Positions 1-8,924 of a stretch of 64,000 nt of DNA are shown here, in pieces. The notes under the pieces are model-generated. The model ran no database searches. It saw only the letters and a list, made by a program, of their open reading frames with translations, and was not told the origin of the DNA. A program made the position numbers and the translations under genes. The stretch covers positions 1-64,000 of the forward strand of contig NZ_WBPF01000006.1 in assembly GCF_008923725.1 (NCBI RefSeq), given 5' to 3'. Every line of letters begins with the position of its first letter. Positions within the stretch are counted from its first letter, which is position 1. This DNA is from Bacillus sp. CH140a_4T (GTDB lineage Bacteria > Bacillota > Bacilli > Bacillales > Bacillaceae_G).

Positions 1-2
1 AA

Positions 3-185
3 GGTATTGAAGCGGGTACATTAAAATTAGCAGGAACAGATGAAGAGACAATCTTTAGCCTTGCTGATGAATTGTTATCGAATAAAGAAGCTCATGATGA
101 GATGTCAAAAGCATCTAATCCTTACGGTGATGGCCTTGCATCAGAGCGTATTGTAGAAGCAATTTTAAAACACTTCCAAAGATAA
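3..185 (+). CDS. mnaA: UDP-N-acetylglucosamine 2-epimerase, C-terminal end (partial)
   Basis: Sixty codons plus stop remain of a gene that enters from the left edge. The peptide begins GIEAGTLKLAGTD and ends near NPYGDGLASERIVEAI, the usual C-terminal signature of non-hydrolysing UDP-GlcNAc 2-epimerases (MnaA/WecB). These enzymes interconvert UDP-GlcNAc and UDP-ManNAc in the cytoplasm for teichoic acid linkage units or secondary cell-wall polymers. It is convergent with the teichoic-type cluster that follows on the other strand, so it is functionally related but separately transcribed. The family call is firm for a fragment; the exact paralogue cannot be fixed without the rest of the gene. 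Confidence 0.85.
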   Translation, partial: GIEAGTLKLAGTDEETIFSLADELLSNKEAHDEMSKASNPYGDGLASERIVEAILKHFQR

Positions 186-297
186 ATTATAGCTATATTG
201 AGTCCAAATATGTTATAGATGATTTTGAAACTATTTATACAATGGCTAATAATCCCCTCAAAGTATAGGCATAGCCATCAACGTAAGAAAATGAATA

Positions 298-347
298 AAA
301 TTAGGGTATCCTTTCATTCAGTATCATATGAAAGGGTACCCTAATTT
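298..347 (+). terminator. Hairpin terminator after mnaA
   Basis: A 20-nt arm at 298-317 pairs with 328-347 with a single T/G wobble, leaving a 10-nt loop. The flanks are AT-rich on both sides, so it could act on either strand. It lies 112 nt after the mnaA stop codon. Confidence 0.7.
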
Positions 348-560
348 ATATCTACAAACAATAACCCATTAGTTGATGAATTTCGCATACTCGGTGACGA
401 ATTTTTAAATAAATTTTTTATCCATCACTTACAAAAACTTGCGTATCAAACGGGTATGATTCAGCAAAAACTAAAATTTCAGGCACAAGACCTTGTATCA
501 CTCTATGTGTTTTTGGTGTCAAACAATCGGCTCTGAGTCTTTACCCAAAACATATAATTT
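345..560 (+). pseudogene. IS231/IS4-type transposase N-terminal remnant
   Basis: From 363 the plus strand reads NPLVDEFRILGDEF, then HHLQKLAYQTGMIQQKLKF, then AQDLVSLYVF, and stops at 534-536. There is no start codon, because an in-frame stop lies at 342. Shifting frame near 505 gives CFWCQTIGSESL, which resembles the CIWxSQRTASDSL region of IS231-type (IS4 family) transposases. The piece is therefore a short, frameshifted, 5'- and 3'-truncated remnant. No terminal inverted repeats were found around it. The family assignment rests on remembered motif resemblance and is moderate. Confidence 0.5.
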
Positions 561-593
561 CACTCAAAAATTGTAAAAATTTTTATTTTAACA

Positions 594-628
594 AAAAATG
601 ATTTCAACAAAAAGTTGAAATCATTTTT
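594..628 (-). terminator. Terminator of the teichoic-type cluster
   Basis: Perfect 15-nt arms at 594-608 and 614-628 with a 5-nt loop lie 14 nt past the stop of the last cluster gene. In the minus-strand reading the stem is followed by a T-rich stretch. Confidence 0.85.
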
Positions 629-641
629 CTCCAATTTACAA

Positions 642-3017
642 TTATATAATATTATCTTCTTTTAAGAATCTTACAATTCTATTTGTATTTTTACCATCTT
701 TGAATTTGTTAATTCGAGAATATCTTTTCTTATACCGTCTATCAATTTTATAATCGTTTTTTATCGCATCATTTACTACACGTATTAATTCATCAATATT
801 ATACACAACAGGACCTGGACTATTACTCTCATTAACAGGCGGAATAGCCTTATATTGTTGGATTAAATAATCTTTTTCCTCCCAATAGAAAATAGGATAT
901 GCTCCACGGTACTGTGCATCATAAATAGCTGATGAATAATCTGTAATAAATACTTTTGAAACCTTTAATGCTTCCGATGGATTATCAGAAATAATGTGGT
1001 TATATTCCGGCATATTTCTATAAATAAACTCTGAAAACTTATTATGTGGCACAATTAACAATCTATCGATTAAGCCTGCGGCTTCAAACCCCTTTATAAC
1101 CTTCATAATTGCCTTGTAATAAGAGGTTTCCTCTATACTATCACAATAAATGAGCCCCTCTTCCCAATATCTATACGTTGGCATATATGCAATTTTATCA
1201 GCATCAGGTGCTAACTTTGCAAAATCAAAAGTAGCTAATCCTGTTAAAATTAAATCATTTCTATTATATTGCATTTTATAAAATTCCTTTGCTTCTAGCT
1301 CAGAACTAATTACTGACTTATACATATTATATAGATTCTTATCCTTATGGAAGCCAAACGCCATAGGATTATCAACTGGTTTTGCGAACATAATACCATG
1401 TTGTAAAAATACTAAAGGAACTTCCATAATTTTATTCCTCAAACTATCTATATATAATCTATCATTTAGGAGATGATTAGATAACTCACTTGAAATAAAG
1501 TAATCTGCATTATATATTGAAAGATAATGTTTAAAGCTATATTTCTTTATAATATTAGATCCATGCTGTTGCTTCATGTATTTATAATGATTAGATTCCT
1601 TATTTAGAATGAAATAATTTATAGATTTCGGTGTATCCAAATTCATAATATATTCAAACACCCTATATGCTGATTCATCTGCTTTATTGCTTTTCTTTTC
1701 AAAATATAAGTTCAAATTTTTCTTTTTATTTTTAAAGAATTTCGAAACAAATTTAGCTACTTTTATTTTTAGACGGCTGGTTAACGAATATTCAGGTGCA
1801 TAAGGAATCCTAGTAGAGGTAATATTCCCTTGTAAATTCGTTCGAATAACTTGAAGTTGATCCTTGTGTTTTTTAAAAATATAAGTTTTTACCTTTTCAT
1901 CATTTTTTTTAAAGCATAAATTATGAATCAACCTATCTTCATTACCAACAAATAGATTATTATGTATCCTCTCATCAATATCAAGGTTCGAAAGTGGCAC
2001 TCTAAAGAAACCAAATCGCTTTAGAAATTTGATATGACTAAAAGGTCTGATAAATTTAGCAACTTGAAAATCTGAATTTCTTAAATATAAATAATCATAT
2101 TTTTTAAACGAATTATAAGCATGATGCGTAAATCTTCCATAAATATAGCAAAATTTATTTGTTGAAAATACTTTTAGATTTGCCTTATGTTGCGTTACTG
2201 CTAGTGGATTACTCCTTAATGCAAAAATCCCATTTTGTTTCATATAAATATAATACCTTGCTCCATTAATTACACAAATCGATAAAATATTTTCTTCTTT
2301 AAAATTTTTAACACTTTCTTTACCAAAAAGCTTTTTAGGTTTCTTTAAAGATAATCTTTTAAAATTTAACACCTTTCGAGTACCAGTTAACTTATTTCCA
2401 ACGAATATTTCATTCCGATTTCGGATTTCAATTTTCATACTAGGATGTTCTACTAATACATTAAAAAGAATTTTAAATACGTTAAACTCTTTTTTCAAAC
2501 TATCGTAAGTTACAACAATATTATAAATATCATAACTAACTTTTGAAATTAAAATAAAGCGTTTGTTTTCATTACCAATTCCTATCTCATATCCTACATT
2601 AAAATTTATTACTTCAGCTGTTAAAAAATTATCTATAGTCATGATTTCATTTTGGCTTCTATCTATAATTTCCAGTCTTGTTAATCCTTTTTGTCTTACT
2701 AAAAGATTTTTTTTGAAGTTTTTCACATCAAAGCTATATATATCTTCACGCGGGGAATTATCATTTTTCCCCTTGTCTTCTCTTAATATGTATATATTAT
2801 TATTCAAAGCGTATATATATACAATATATTCCTCAGATAGTTTATATTCAAAAAGGATTTGATCTCTAATCTCATATTCAAAAAGAAATTTTGGTAAATC
2901 TAATTTGAGATCCTCCATTTTTAATTTTATTCCTTTACTTAAGCTCTTAACATAAAGATGTATGTGTAAAAAATTCACATCAATTACTTCTATTATATTT
3001 TTATAAAGCTTATACAT
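642..3017 (-). CDS. CDP-glycerol glycerophosphotransferase family protein (TagF-like C-terminal domain)
   Basis: This 791-residue protein has a C-terminal glycerophosphotransferase domain from about residue 440 onward. It shows FLQHGIMFAKPVDNP, the PHNKFSEFIYR segment and the VFITDYSSAIYD motif typical of TagB/TagF enzymes, which move glycerol phosphate from CDP-glycerol to a wall-polymer acceptor at the inner membrane face. The N-terminal 430 residues are Lys/Asn/Phe-rich and I do not recognise them. It is the last gene of the cluster, 21 nt after tagH, and is followed by a strong terminator. The start ATG has an AGGGGTG site 11 nt upstream. Whether it polymerises or only adds single units cannot be told from sequence. 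Confidence 0.8.
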   Translation of the reverse strand: MYKLYKNIIEVIDVNFLHIHLYVKSLSKGIKLKMEDLKLDLPKFLFEYEIRDQILFEYKLSEEYIVYIYALNNNIYILREDKGKNDNSPREDIYSFDVKNFKKNLLVRQKGLTRLEIIDRSQNEIMTIDNFLTAEVINFNVGYEIGIGNENKRFILISKVSYDIYNIVVTYDSLKKEFNVFKILFNVLVEHPSMKIEIRNRNEIFVGNKLTGTRKVLNFKRLSLKKPKKLFGKESVKNFKEENILSICVINGARYYIYMKQNGIFALRSNPLAVTQHKANLKVFSTNKFCYIYGRFTHHAYNSFKKYDYLYLRNSDFQVAKFIRPFSHIKFLKRFGFFRVPLSNLDIDERIHNNLFVGNEDRLIHNLCFKKNDEKVKTYIFKKHKDQLQVIRTNLQGNITSTRIPYAPEYSLTSRLKIKVAKFVSKFFKNKKKNLNLYFEKKSNKADESAYRVFEYIMNLDTPKSINYFILNKESNHYKYMKQQHGSNIIKKYSFKHYLSIYNADYFISSELSNHLLNDRLYIDSLRNKIMEVPLVFLQHGIMFAKPVDNPMAFGFHKDKNLYNMYKSVISSELEAKEFYKMQYNRNDLILTGLATFDFAKLAPDADKIAYMPTYRYWEEGLIYCDSIEETSYYKAIMKVIKGFEAAGLIDRLLIVPHNKFSEFIYRNMPEYNHIISDNPSEALKVSKVFITDYSSAIYDAQYRGAYPIFYWEEKDYLIQQYKAIPPVNESNSPGPVVYNIDELIRVVNDAIKNDYKIDRRYKKRYSRINKFKDGKNTNRIVRFLKEDNII

Positions 3018-3038
3018 ATTGCCAGTGCACCCCTATTT

Positions 3039-4715
3039 TTATTTTTTATCTATATTTAATCCTACAGTTGAATTTATCTCTAACTTATTAACTGAATTAC
3101 CATTTAAATAGCATAAAAGGTCAAACTTATCTGATCTATACACGAATATAGCTGAATACTCATCTTTTAAATTAGGTTCTCCTAATTGTGCTGTTAGTGC
3201 ATCCTTTGTAAAGGATACCTTGTTCAAGATTACCTTTGTTACTCTAGATTGACTATTATATACAACATCTATATCACTATATTTTACAAGTTTCCCTTCT
3301 AAAAGATCACTCTCATCTTTTATATTTCCTAAAGTACTACCTACTTCTTCTCTTCTTTTATCTAAGATAGATAATATTTGATCCATATTTTTAGAAGAAC
3401 CTATTAGACTAACAATTTTTGGAGAAATATCCTCGTATTTAATAATTGTGTTAAATGGAATAGTTGTTACTATTGCTTCACTAATCCAACCTTCTGTTCC
3501 ATCTAAATAATTGAGCTTTAGCCAATTCATACCTGATTGCTCATTTTGTTGTTTTCCTTTAACAACAAAAGATTGCCCAAACGGCATAATTCCAAGTGAT
3601 TTACTATTCAAATCTGGGTTACTACGAATCGTAGCCTTTGCAACATTTGTATACCGGATATCTAAGGCTTCTAAAGGATTCACGTTCTTTATTTGTTCCT
3701 GATTTTTTACTTCTTCAATAAATTTCTCTTTTGCCTCTGACTTTTGGAATAAATAATCCTTACCCAAATATAAACCACAACCAATTATAGTACTTAACAA
3801 TAAAATACTAGTACCTACGATATATTTTTTGTGTTTACGCTTATTTCTTGGGCCAATTCCCGCCCCCAAAGCAATCCAATATTCTTCCTTTTTATATACT
3901 TCTTCTTTTTGTTCTACTACTTTATTGGGATATAATCTTTTTTTCATACCTTCCTCTTTGAATTTACATTGTTCTTCCTTACTCATGGCCTTATACTCTT
4001 TTAAAAACTGCTCATAATTAGGTAGAACATCTTGAATAACCCCGTATTCTCTAACTTGCCCATGTTCAAGCCATAAAGCTTTTGTGCAAAATTTTTTTAT
4101 TTGTCCTAAAGAATGACTAACAAAAAACATTGTTTTTCCTTGCTCTTTAAATTCATTCATACGTTTCAAACATTTATCAGCAAATGTTTGATCACCCACT
4201 GATAGTGCTTCATCAATAATAAGCACATCCGGATTAATACTAACTGAGATTGCAAAACCTAAACGAGATTTCATTCCACTCGAATATTTTTTTACAGGCA
4301 TATCAATGAACTGTCCAATATCAGCAAAATCTATGATTTCTGGCGTTAAATTTTGAATCTCCTCTTTATTCAATCCCATCATTAAACATTTAAGCTCTAT
4401 ATTTTCTCTACCAGTTAACTGTTTATTTAATCCAGCTGCAATTGCGATAAGCGAAACTTTTCCCTTGACTTCTAAATCTCCAGATGTAGCTGGTGTCACA
4501 CCAGCTATTAAACTTGATATCGTAGATTTACCTGATCCATTTATACCAAGGATCCCTATAATATCTCCCCTATCAGCCTCAAAACTTGCATTTTTTAATG
4601 CATAAAACTCTTCACCGAATCCATTCGGATATAAAATATCCTTTAGTTTATCCGTGCTTTTACTATGCATTTTATATTTTTTGGATACATTATTAAATCT
4701 CACTGAATAACTCAT
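3039..4715 (-). CDS. tagH: Teichoic acid export ABC transporter ATP-binding protein with SH3b-like tail
   Basis: Residues 1-245 form an ABC ATPase with Walker A GINGSGKST, signature YSSGMKSRLG, Walker B VLIIDEALSVGD and a switch His in FFVSHS. This is the TagH/TarH type that energises export of undecaprenyl-linked teichoic acid. A single membrane span follows near residues 300-322 (TSILLLSTIIGCGLYLG), then an extracytoplasmic part. Residues about 358-415 (ATIRSNPDLNSKSLGIMPFG through WLKLNYLDGTEGWI) look like a bacterial SH3 domain that may dock on the wall. At 558 residues it is close to the long TagH of B. subtilis. It lies 15 nt downstream of tagG, its permease partner. Confidence 0.93.
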   Translation of the reverse strand: MSYSVRFNNVSKKYKMHSKSTDKLKDILYPNGFGEEFYALKNASFEADRGDIIGILGINGSGKSTISSLIAGVTPATSGDLEVKGKVSLIAIAAGLNKQLTGRENIELKCLMMGLNKEEIQNLTPEIIDFADIGQFIDMPVKKYSSGMKSRLGFAISVSINPDVLIIDEALSVGDQTFADKCLKRMNEFKEQGKTMFFVSHSLGQIKKFCTKALWLEHGQVREYGVIQDVLPNYEQFLKEYKAMSKEEQCKFKEEGMKKRLYPNKVVEQKEEVYKKEEYWIALGAGIGPRNKRKHKKYIVGTSILLLSTIIGCGLYLGKDYLFQKSEAKEKFIEEVKNQEQIKNVNPLEALDIRYTNVAKATIRSNPDLNSKSLGIMPFGQSFVVKGKQQNEQSGMNWLKLNYLDGTEGWISEAIVTTIPFNTIIKYEDISPKIVSLIGSSKNMDQILSILDKRREEVGSTLGNIKDESDLLEGKLVKYSDIDVVYNSQSRVTKVILNKVSFTKDALTAQLGEPNLKDEYSAIFVYRSDKFDLLCYLNGNSVNKLEINSTVGLNIDKK

Positions 4716-4730
4716 TAATCACAAATCCCA

Positions 4731-5534
4731 TCATAGATAATCTATAAAATGTTTCCTAAATTTAATGTGTAAAATTGATCCTAAAAATAGCATAAACAAA
4801 ACAATCCCCCAAAAATAAAGCGTTTGTTTTATATCTTGGTAAAACCATCCTGTTCCTAATAAAGATTGACGATACCCTTCAACAATATAACCTAATGGAT
4901 TTAGTTGCATTATTTTTTGAATTACAGATGGTAATTTTTCAGGTGTCCATAAAATAGGTGTTAAATATAACATCATTCTCATTACTGCTTGTACAATCAT
5001 TTGTATATCACGAACCACCGTTGCTAAAGTAGAAGTAATTAGAGTAAAAGAAAATAAAAATATGATTGTAGCAAACATATAATAAACAATTTGTATATAG
5101 TTAATTGAAATACCTGGCCCTATAACTAAAAATATTAATGTTACAATCCCAAAAAGTATTAAATGTTGATAGAAATTAGCCATAATTACATAACTCGGAA
5201 TAACACTCATTGGAAAATTCATTTTGGAAATAATATTTATTCGAGTATATATAGACTTAGACCCCTGAATAATTGCTGGATTAATAAAGAACCATACTAA
5301 TAAACCCGCTGTTAACCAATATATAAAAGGTATACCATTAACTCCTTGACCACCACGAATACCTAATCCAAAAACAAACCAGTAAACACTCATTTGGATT
5401 AACGGATTTAGAAATTCCCAAATAATTCCTAAATAATTATTGCTATTTGTGCTTTTTATTTGATAAATAGACAATCTTTTAATTAAATGAAGACTCTTTA
5501 TCTGTTCCTTTAATACAATTGCTACTGAATTCAT
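4731..5534 (-). CDS. tagG: Teichoic acid export ABC transporter permease
   Basis: This 267-residue ABC-2 type permease has about six hydrophobic spans. Conserved stretches include IWEFLNPLIQMSVYWFVFG, VNGIPFIYWLTAGLLVWFF and LYLTPILW, the classical TagG/RfbA polymer-exporter pattern. It would form the membrane channel for TagH and flip the lipid-linked polymer outward. It is placed directly before tagH and 2 nt after the upstream glycerophosphotransferase stop, so the three are almost certainly cotranscribed. A GGAGAG site precedes the ATG. Confidence 0.93.
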   Translation of the reverse strand: MNSVAIVLKEQIKSLHLIKRLSIYQIKSTNSNNYLGIIWEFLNPLIQMSVYWFVFGLGIRGGQGVNGIPFIYWLTAGLLVWFFINPAIIQGSKSIYTRINIISKMNFPMSVIPSYVIMANFYQHLILFGIVTLIFLVIGPGISINYIQIVYYMFATIIFLFSFTLITSTLATVVRDIQMIVQAVMRMMLYLTPILWTPEKLPSVIQKIMQLNPLGYIVEGYRQSLLGTGWFYQDIKQTLYFWGIVLFMLFLGSILHIKFRKHFIDYL

Positions 5535-5536
5535 TT

Positions 5537-6733
5537 TTATATCTCTCCAAAGAATATTTTCTTAACTACCTTTTCAGAGGAATCACCATTTTCTAGGTGA
5601 CAATATTGATTGTAAAACTCATTGTACTTTTTCTTAAATTCCCCTAATCCCTTCATCTCATAATTTAAAATAGCACTTACTAACTCTTCGTTTGTTTTCA
5701 CAACTGGACCCGGTGCCTCATTTTCTAAATTAAAATAGAAGCCTCTTAATCGATCGCGGTAAGATTCAATATCATATGTGTAAAAAATAATTGGTCGTTT
5801 TAAATTAGCATAATCAAAGAATACAGAGGAATAATCCGTAATAAGCAAATCCGCCATAAGATATATTTCATTAATATCTAAATAACCGGAAAAATCATAT
5901 ACAAAACCGTCATAACCACTTAAATCAAACTGTTCTGCAACTAGATAGTGCATTCTAAGTAATATAATATAGTCTTTTCCCAGTTGCTGTTGTAAATTCC
6001 TTAAGTCTAGCCTTAAATCAAACTTATACTTTCCTTTACCATAAAAGTGATTATCTCGCCATGTTGGTGCGTATAAAATAATCTTTTTATCCAAAGGTAG
6101 TTTATTTTTCCTTTTTAATGCACGTATTTTTTTGAAGTTATTACCAGTATATAAAAAATCATTCCGAGGATACCCTGCTTCTATCACTGTTTTATTAAAT
6201 TGAAATGCCCTTTTAAAAATTTGGGTTGAATATTTATTTGGAGACAAAAGATAGTCCCAATTCTGTACTTCTTTCCGAAAATTTTCTTTATATTTTTCTG
6301 TTGTGGTACCTGGCATATAAACTTCCTTCATATCCATTGCCAGTTTTTTTAGTGGGGTCCCATGCCATGTTTGTATATAAATCGTATGCTTGGGTTTTAC
6401 AATCCATGCTGGCATCCTACTATTCACGATCCAATATTTCGCACGCACCATTACTATAAACCATTGTAGTGAAAACTTAGTTACATATGGGATTTTTTTT
6501 GTATCAAATTCCTTTTTAAAATTTTTATTCACGCTCCAAATTAATTCTAAATCTGGGTGATGTTTACTTAGGTATTCATACAAAGCCCTTGGGTTGCAAC
6601 TATATTGCTTTCCTGAATAGCTTTCAAACACAATTAATTGTTTCTTGGCTGGTAAGCAACTCAATAATAAAAATACTAACTTACACATTCTTGAAACTAT
6701 AAATCCCTGTTTTATCTTTCTCAATACATCCAT
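5537..6733 (-). CDS. CDP-glycerol glycerophosphotransferase family protein
   Basis: I start this at the ATG at 6733, where AAAGGTG sits 10 nt upstream. The longer frame to 6841 would overlap the previous gene by 50 nt and has no visible ribosome site. The 398-residue product is one glycerophosphotransferase domain: IVFESYSGKQYSCNPRALYE, TWHGTPLKKLAMDMKEVYMP, ILYAPTWRDNHFYGKGKYKF and LLITDYSSVFFDYANLKRP. It is strikingly similar to the C-terminal half of the neighbouring 710-residue protein, so the two probably arose by duplication. It likely transfers glycerol phosphate from CDP-glycerol during wall-polymer synthesis; the exact acceptor is unknown. Confidence 0.85.
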   Translation of the reverse strand: MDVLRKIKQGFIVSRMCKLVFLLLSCLPAKKQLIVFESYSGKQYSCNPRALYEYLSKHHPDLELIWSVNKNFKKEFDTKKIPYVTKFSLQWFIVMVRAKYWIVNSRMPAWIVKPKHTIYIQTWHGTPLKKLAMDMKEVYMPGTTTEKYKENFRKEVQNWDYLLSPNKYSTQIFKRAFQFNKTVIEAGYPRNDFLYTGNNFKKIRALKRKNKLPLDKKIILYAPTWRDNHFYGKGKYKFDLRLDLRNLQQQLGKDYIILLRMHYLVAEQFDLSGYDGFVYDFSGYLDINEIYLMADLLITDYSSVFFDYANLKRPIIFYTYDIESYRDRLRGFYFNLENEAPGPVVKTNEELVSAILNYEMKGLGEFKKKYNEFYNQYCHLENGDSSEKVVKKIFFGEI

Positions 6734-6791
6734 GCAAAGGCTACACCTTTCATCTCTTATTCTATAAAGTTTTATCAGGTAAACTAAACCA

Positions 6792-8924
6792 TTATTTAAA
6801 TACTTTTTCAGAAATTCTTTTAGCAGCCATTCCATTATCAAGATGACAAAACTTATTGTAAAAACGATTAAATGCCTCTTTATATTCTATTTCGATACTT
6901 TCAATATTCGAAATAGCATTAATTACTTGATCCGATGTCTCTAGCAATGGACCTGGCGCTTCTTTTTCAAAATCCATATAAAAACCACGGAGTATACTAC
7001 GATATTTTGAAATATCATAAGTAAAAAACAATATTGGTCTACGTAAATTAGCATAATCGAAAAATACAGAAGAATAGTCTGTAATTAAAATGTCTGAAAT
7101 CAAATATAGTTCTGCAATGTCATCATATTTAGATAGCTCATATACAAATTTCTCCATACCTTCTATATTGACATGATCAGCAACTAGATAATGCATTCTA
7201 AGCGCAATTACATATTGATCTCCAAATTTTTCTTGCATTTCTTTCAAGTTTAATTTCAGCTCAAATCTATACTTGCCTTTTTCATAGAATTCATCATCAC
7301 GCCATGTAGGTGCATATAAAATTACCTTCTTATCTTTCGGAATACCAATTCTGTCTTTAATCCTGTTCGCGTTCTCTTTCCTTCCCCTATCATTTTCACA
7401 TAGGATATCGTTTCTTGGATATCCAAATTCTAGAATCTCCTGATCATATTTAAAGGCTCTTTTAAAAATTTCAGTAGAATACTGATTAGGGGAAACGAGA
7501 TAATCCCAATTACGTGATTCATTATAAAAATTCTTTTTATATTTCTCAGTCGTTGTACCAGGCATATAAACTTCTTTCATATCTGCCGCTAACCTTTTTA
7601 ATGGTGTTCCATGCCATGTTTGTAAATAAATCGTTTCTTTCCTTTTAGATAGATTATTCGGCATTCTAGTGTTAGTAACCCAATATTTAGATGTCGCTAA
7701 ATAGTAGTAGTATTTCCAACTGAATCTCTTTACTTTTTTTGCATCCCCAAATATGTCCTTATCTAATTCATTAAATATCCAAACAAAATTAAAATCCTTA
7801 TTAGTATTTACTAAGTACTCGTATATATATCGTGGATTACATGAATAACTTTTCCCCGCAAAACTTTCAAAAACAATTGTTTTTTCATTCATCGGTAATT
7901 TTACTAAAATCGTCCTATATATCTCTTGATAAAGACTTTTTTTACCTTTAAAAGCCCTTTTCCATCTTTTATATAAAGTTCTAATTTTCATGCATATAAA
8001 GGTAGACTTTTTATTTCCCTTTTTAATCCACTGCAATTCTAAACGTTCTAAAAAATTTCTCTTTTTTATAATATCTAAACTAATTAAATCTACATTTGTT
8101 TTTAAATCATTAAAATGCTTTTCTAGGAGACTAGGGGTCTTCCGAATGCTAGTTGTTATATTCTTAAAATAGAAACTCAGTAATAATTCATCTAAATAAT
8201 TGTATATGTGGATATTTTTATAGCAATTGACTTTTAAACTCTTGTATACAGAAAAAAAATCGTGTATTTTATATTTAGTAGCTATAATTGATAGTGTAGG
8301 ATTATCAATTGGTTCATAGCATTCACCCTTAATATAAAGTGGGAGATTTATCATCGGAAATGTATCTTCTTTCGCTAACAATGGTATTAAAAATGTTAAA
8401 TCTGAAAAGAATGATACCTCTTCATCAAAGTTTAATTTATAGCGCCTAATATGCTTATTACTAAACAAAACGTTTAGAACTGTCTTCCCACGTAACATTT
8501 TAATTTTGTTTTCTTGTGTATATAATTGAACATTTACATCTTCTATACTAGAGTATTTTACTGTTTTTTTTAAAAAGGGCCCTGCTATAGCACTATAATC
8601 CCTAATATTATCCACAAGAACTTCAACTGCTTGTACCATTAAATAATCATCTGCATCTAAAAAATATACATATTCTCCTGTTGCTTTACTAAGACCATAG
8701 TTTCTAGCTTTAGCTACCCCATGGTTTCTCTGAAATTCATAATATCTGATTTGTTCATATCCCCTAGCAAATTCTTTCAAAATCCCCTTACTATTATCAG
8801 TAGAACCATCATTTATTAAAATAATTTCCAAATTCGTATATGTTTGATTCAGTATAGAGTTTATACATCTCTTAAGATAGTCTTCCTTATTGTATACGGG
8901 TACAATAACACTAACCGTTTTCAT
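6792..8924 (-). CDS. GT2 glycosyltransferase fused to CDP-glycerol glycerophosphotransferase
   Basis: This 710-residue fusion has an N-terminal GT2 (GT-A) glycosyltransferase domain: VSVIVPVYNKEDYLKRCI at residue 4, LINDGSTDNS near 36, and a DADD metal motif near 91. The C-terminal half, from about residue 345, is a TagB/TagF-type domain with FESFAGKSYSCNPRYIYEYL, TWHGTPLKRLAADMKEVYMP and ILITDYSSVFFDYANLRRP. The protein could add a sugar and glycerol phosphate to the same polymer. It overlaps the upstream gene by 14 nt, implying translational coupling. A GGGAG site lies 8 nt before the ATG. The sugar donor cannot be inferred. Confidence 0.85.
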   Translation of the reverse strand: MKTVSVIVPVYNKEDYLKRCINSILNQTYTNLEIILINDGSTDNSKGILKEFARGYEQIRYYEFQRNHGVAKARNYGLSKATGEYVYFLDADDYLMVQAVEVLVDNIRDYSAIAGPFLKKTVKYSSIEDVNVQLYTQENKIKMLRGKTVLNVLFSNKHIRRYKLNFDEEVSFFSDLTFLIPLLAKEDTFPMINLPLYIKGECYEPIDNPTLSIIATKYKIHDFFSVYKSLKVNCYKNIHIYNYLDELLLSFYFKNITTSIRKTPSLLEKHFNDLKTNVDLISLDIIKKRNFLERLELQWIKKGNKKSTFICMKIRTLYKRWKRAFKGKKSLYQEIYRTILVKLPMNEKTIVFESFAGKSYSCNPRYIYEYLVNTNKDFNFVWIFNELDKDIFGDAKKVKRFSWKYYYYLATSKYWVTNTRMPNNLSKRKETIYLQTWHGTPLKRLAADMKEVYMPGTTTEKYKKNFYNESRNWDYLVSPNQYSTEIFKRAFKYDQEILEFGYPRNDILCENDRGRKENANRIKDRIGIPKDKKVILYAPTWRDDEFYEKGKYRFELKLNLKEMQEKFGDQYVIALRMHYLVADHVNIEGMEKFVYELSKYDDIAELYLISDILITDYSSVFFDYANLRRPILFFTYDISKYRSILRGFYMDFEKEAPGPLLETSDQVINAISNIESIEIEYKEAFNRFYNKFCHLDNGMAAKRISEKVFK

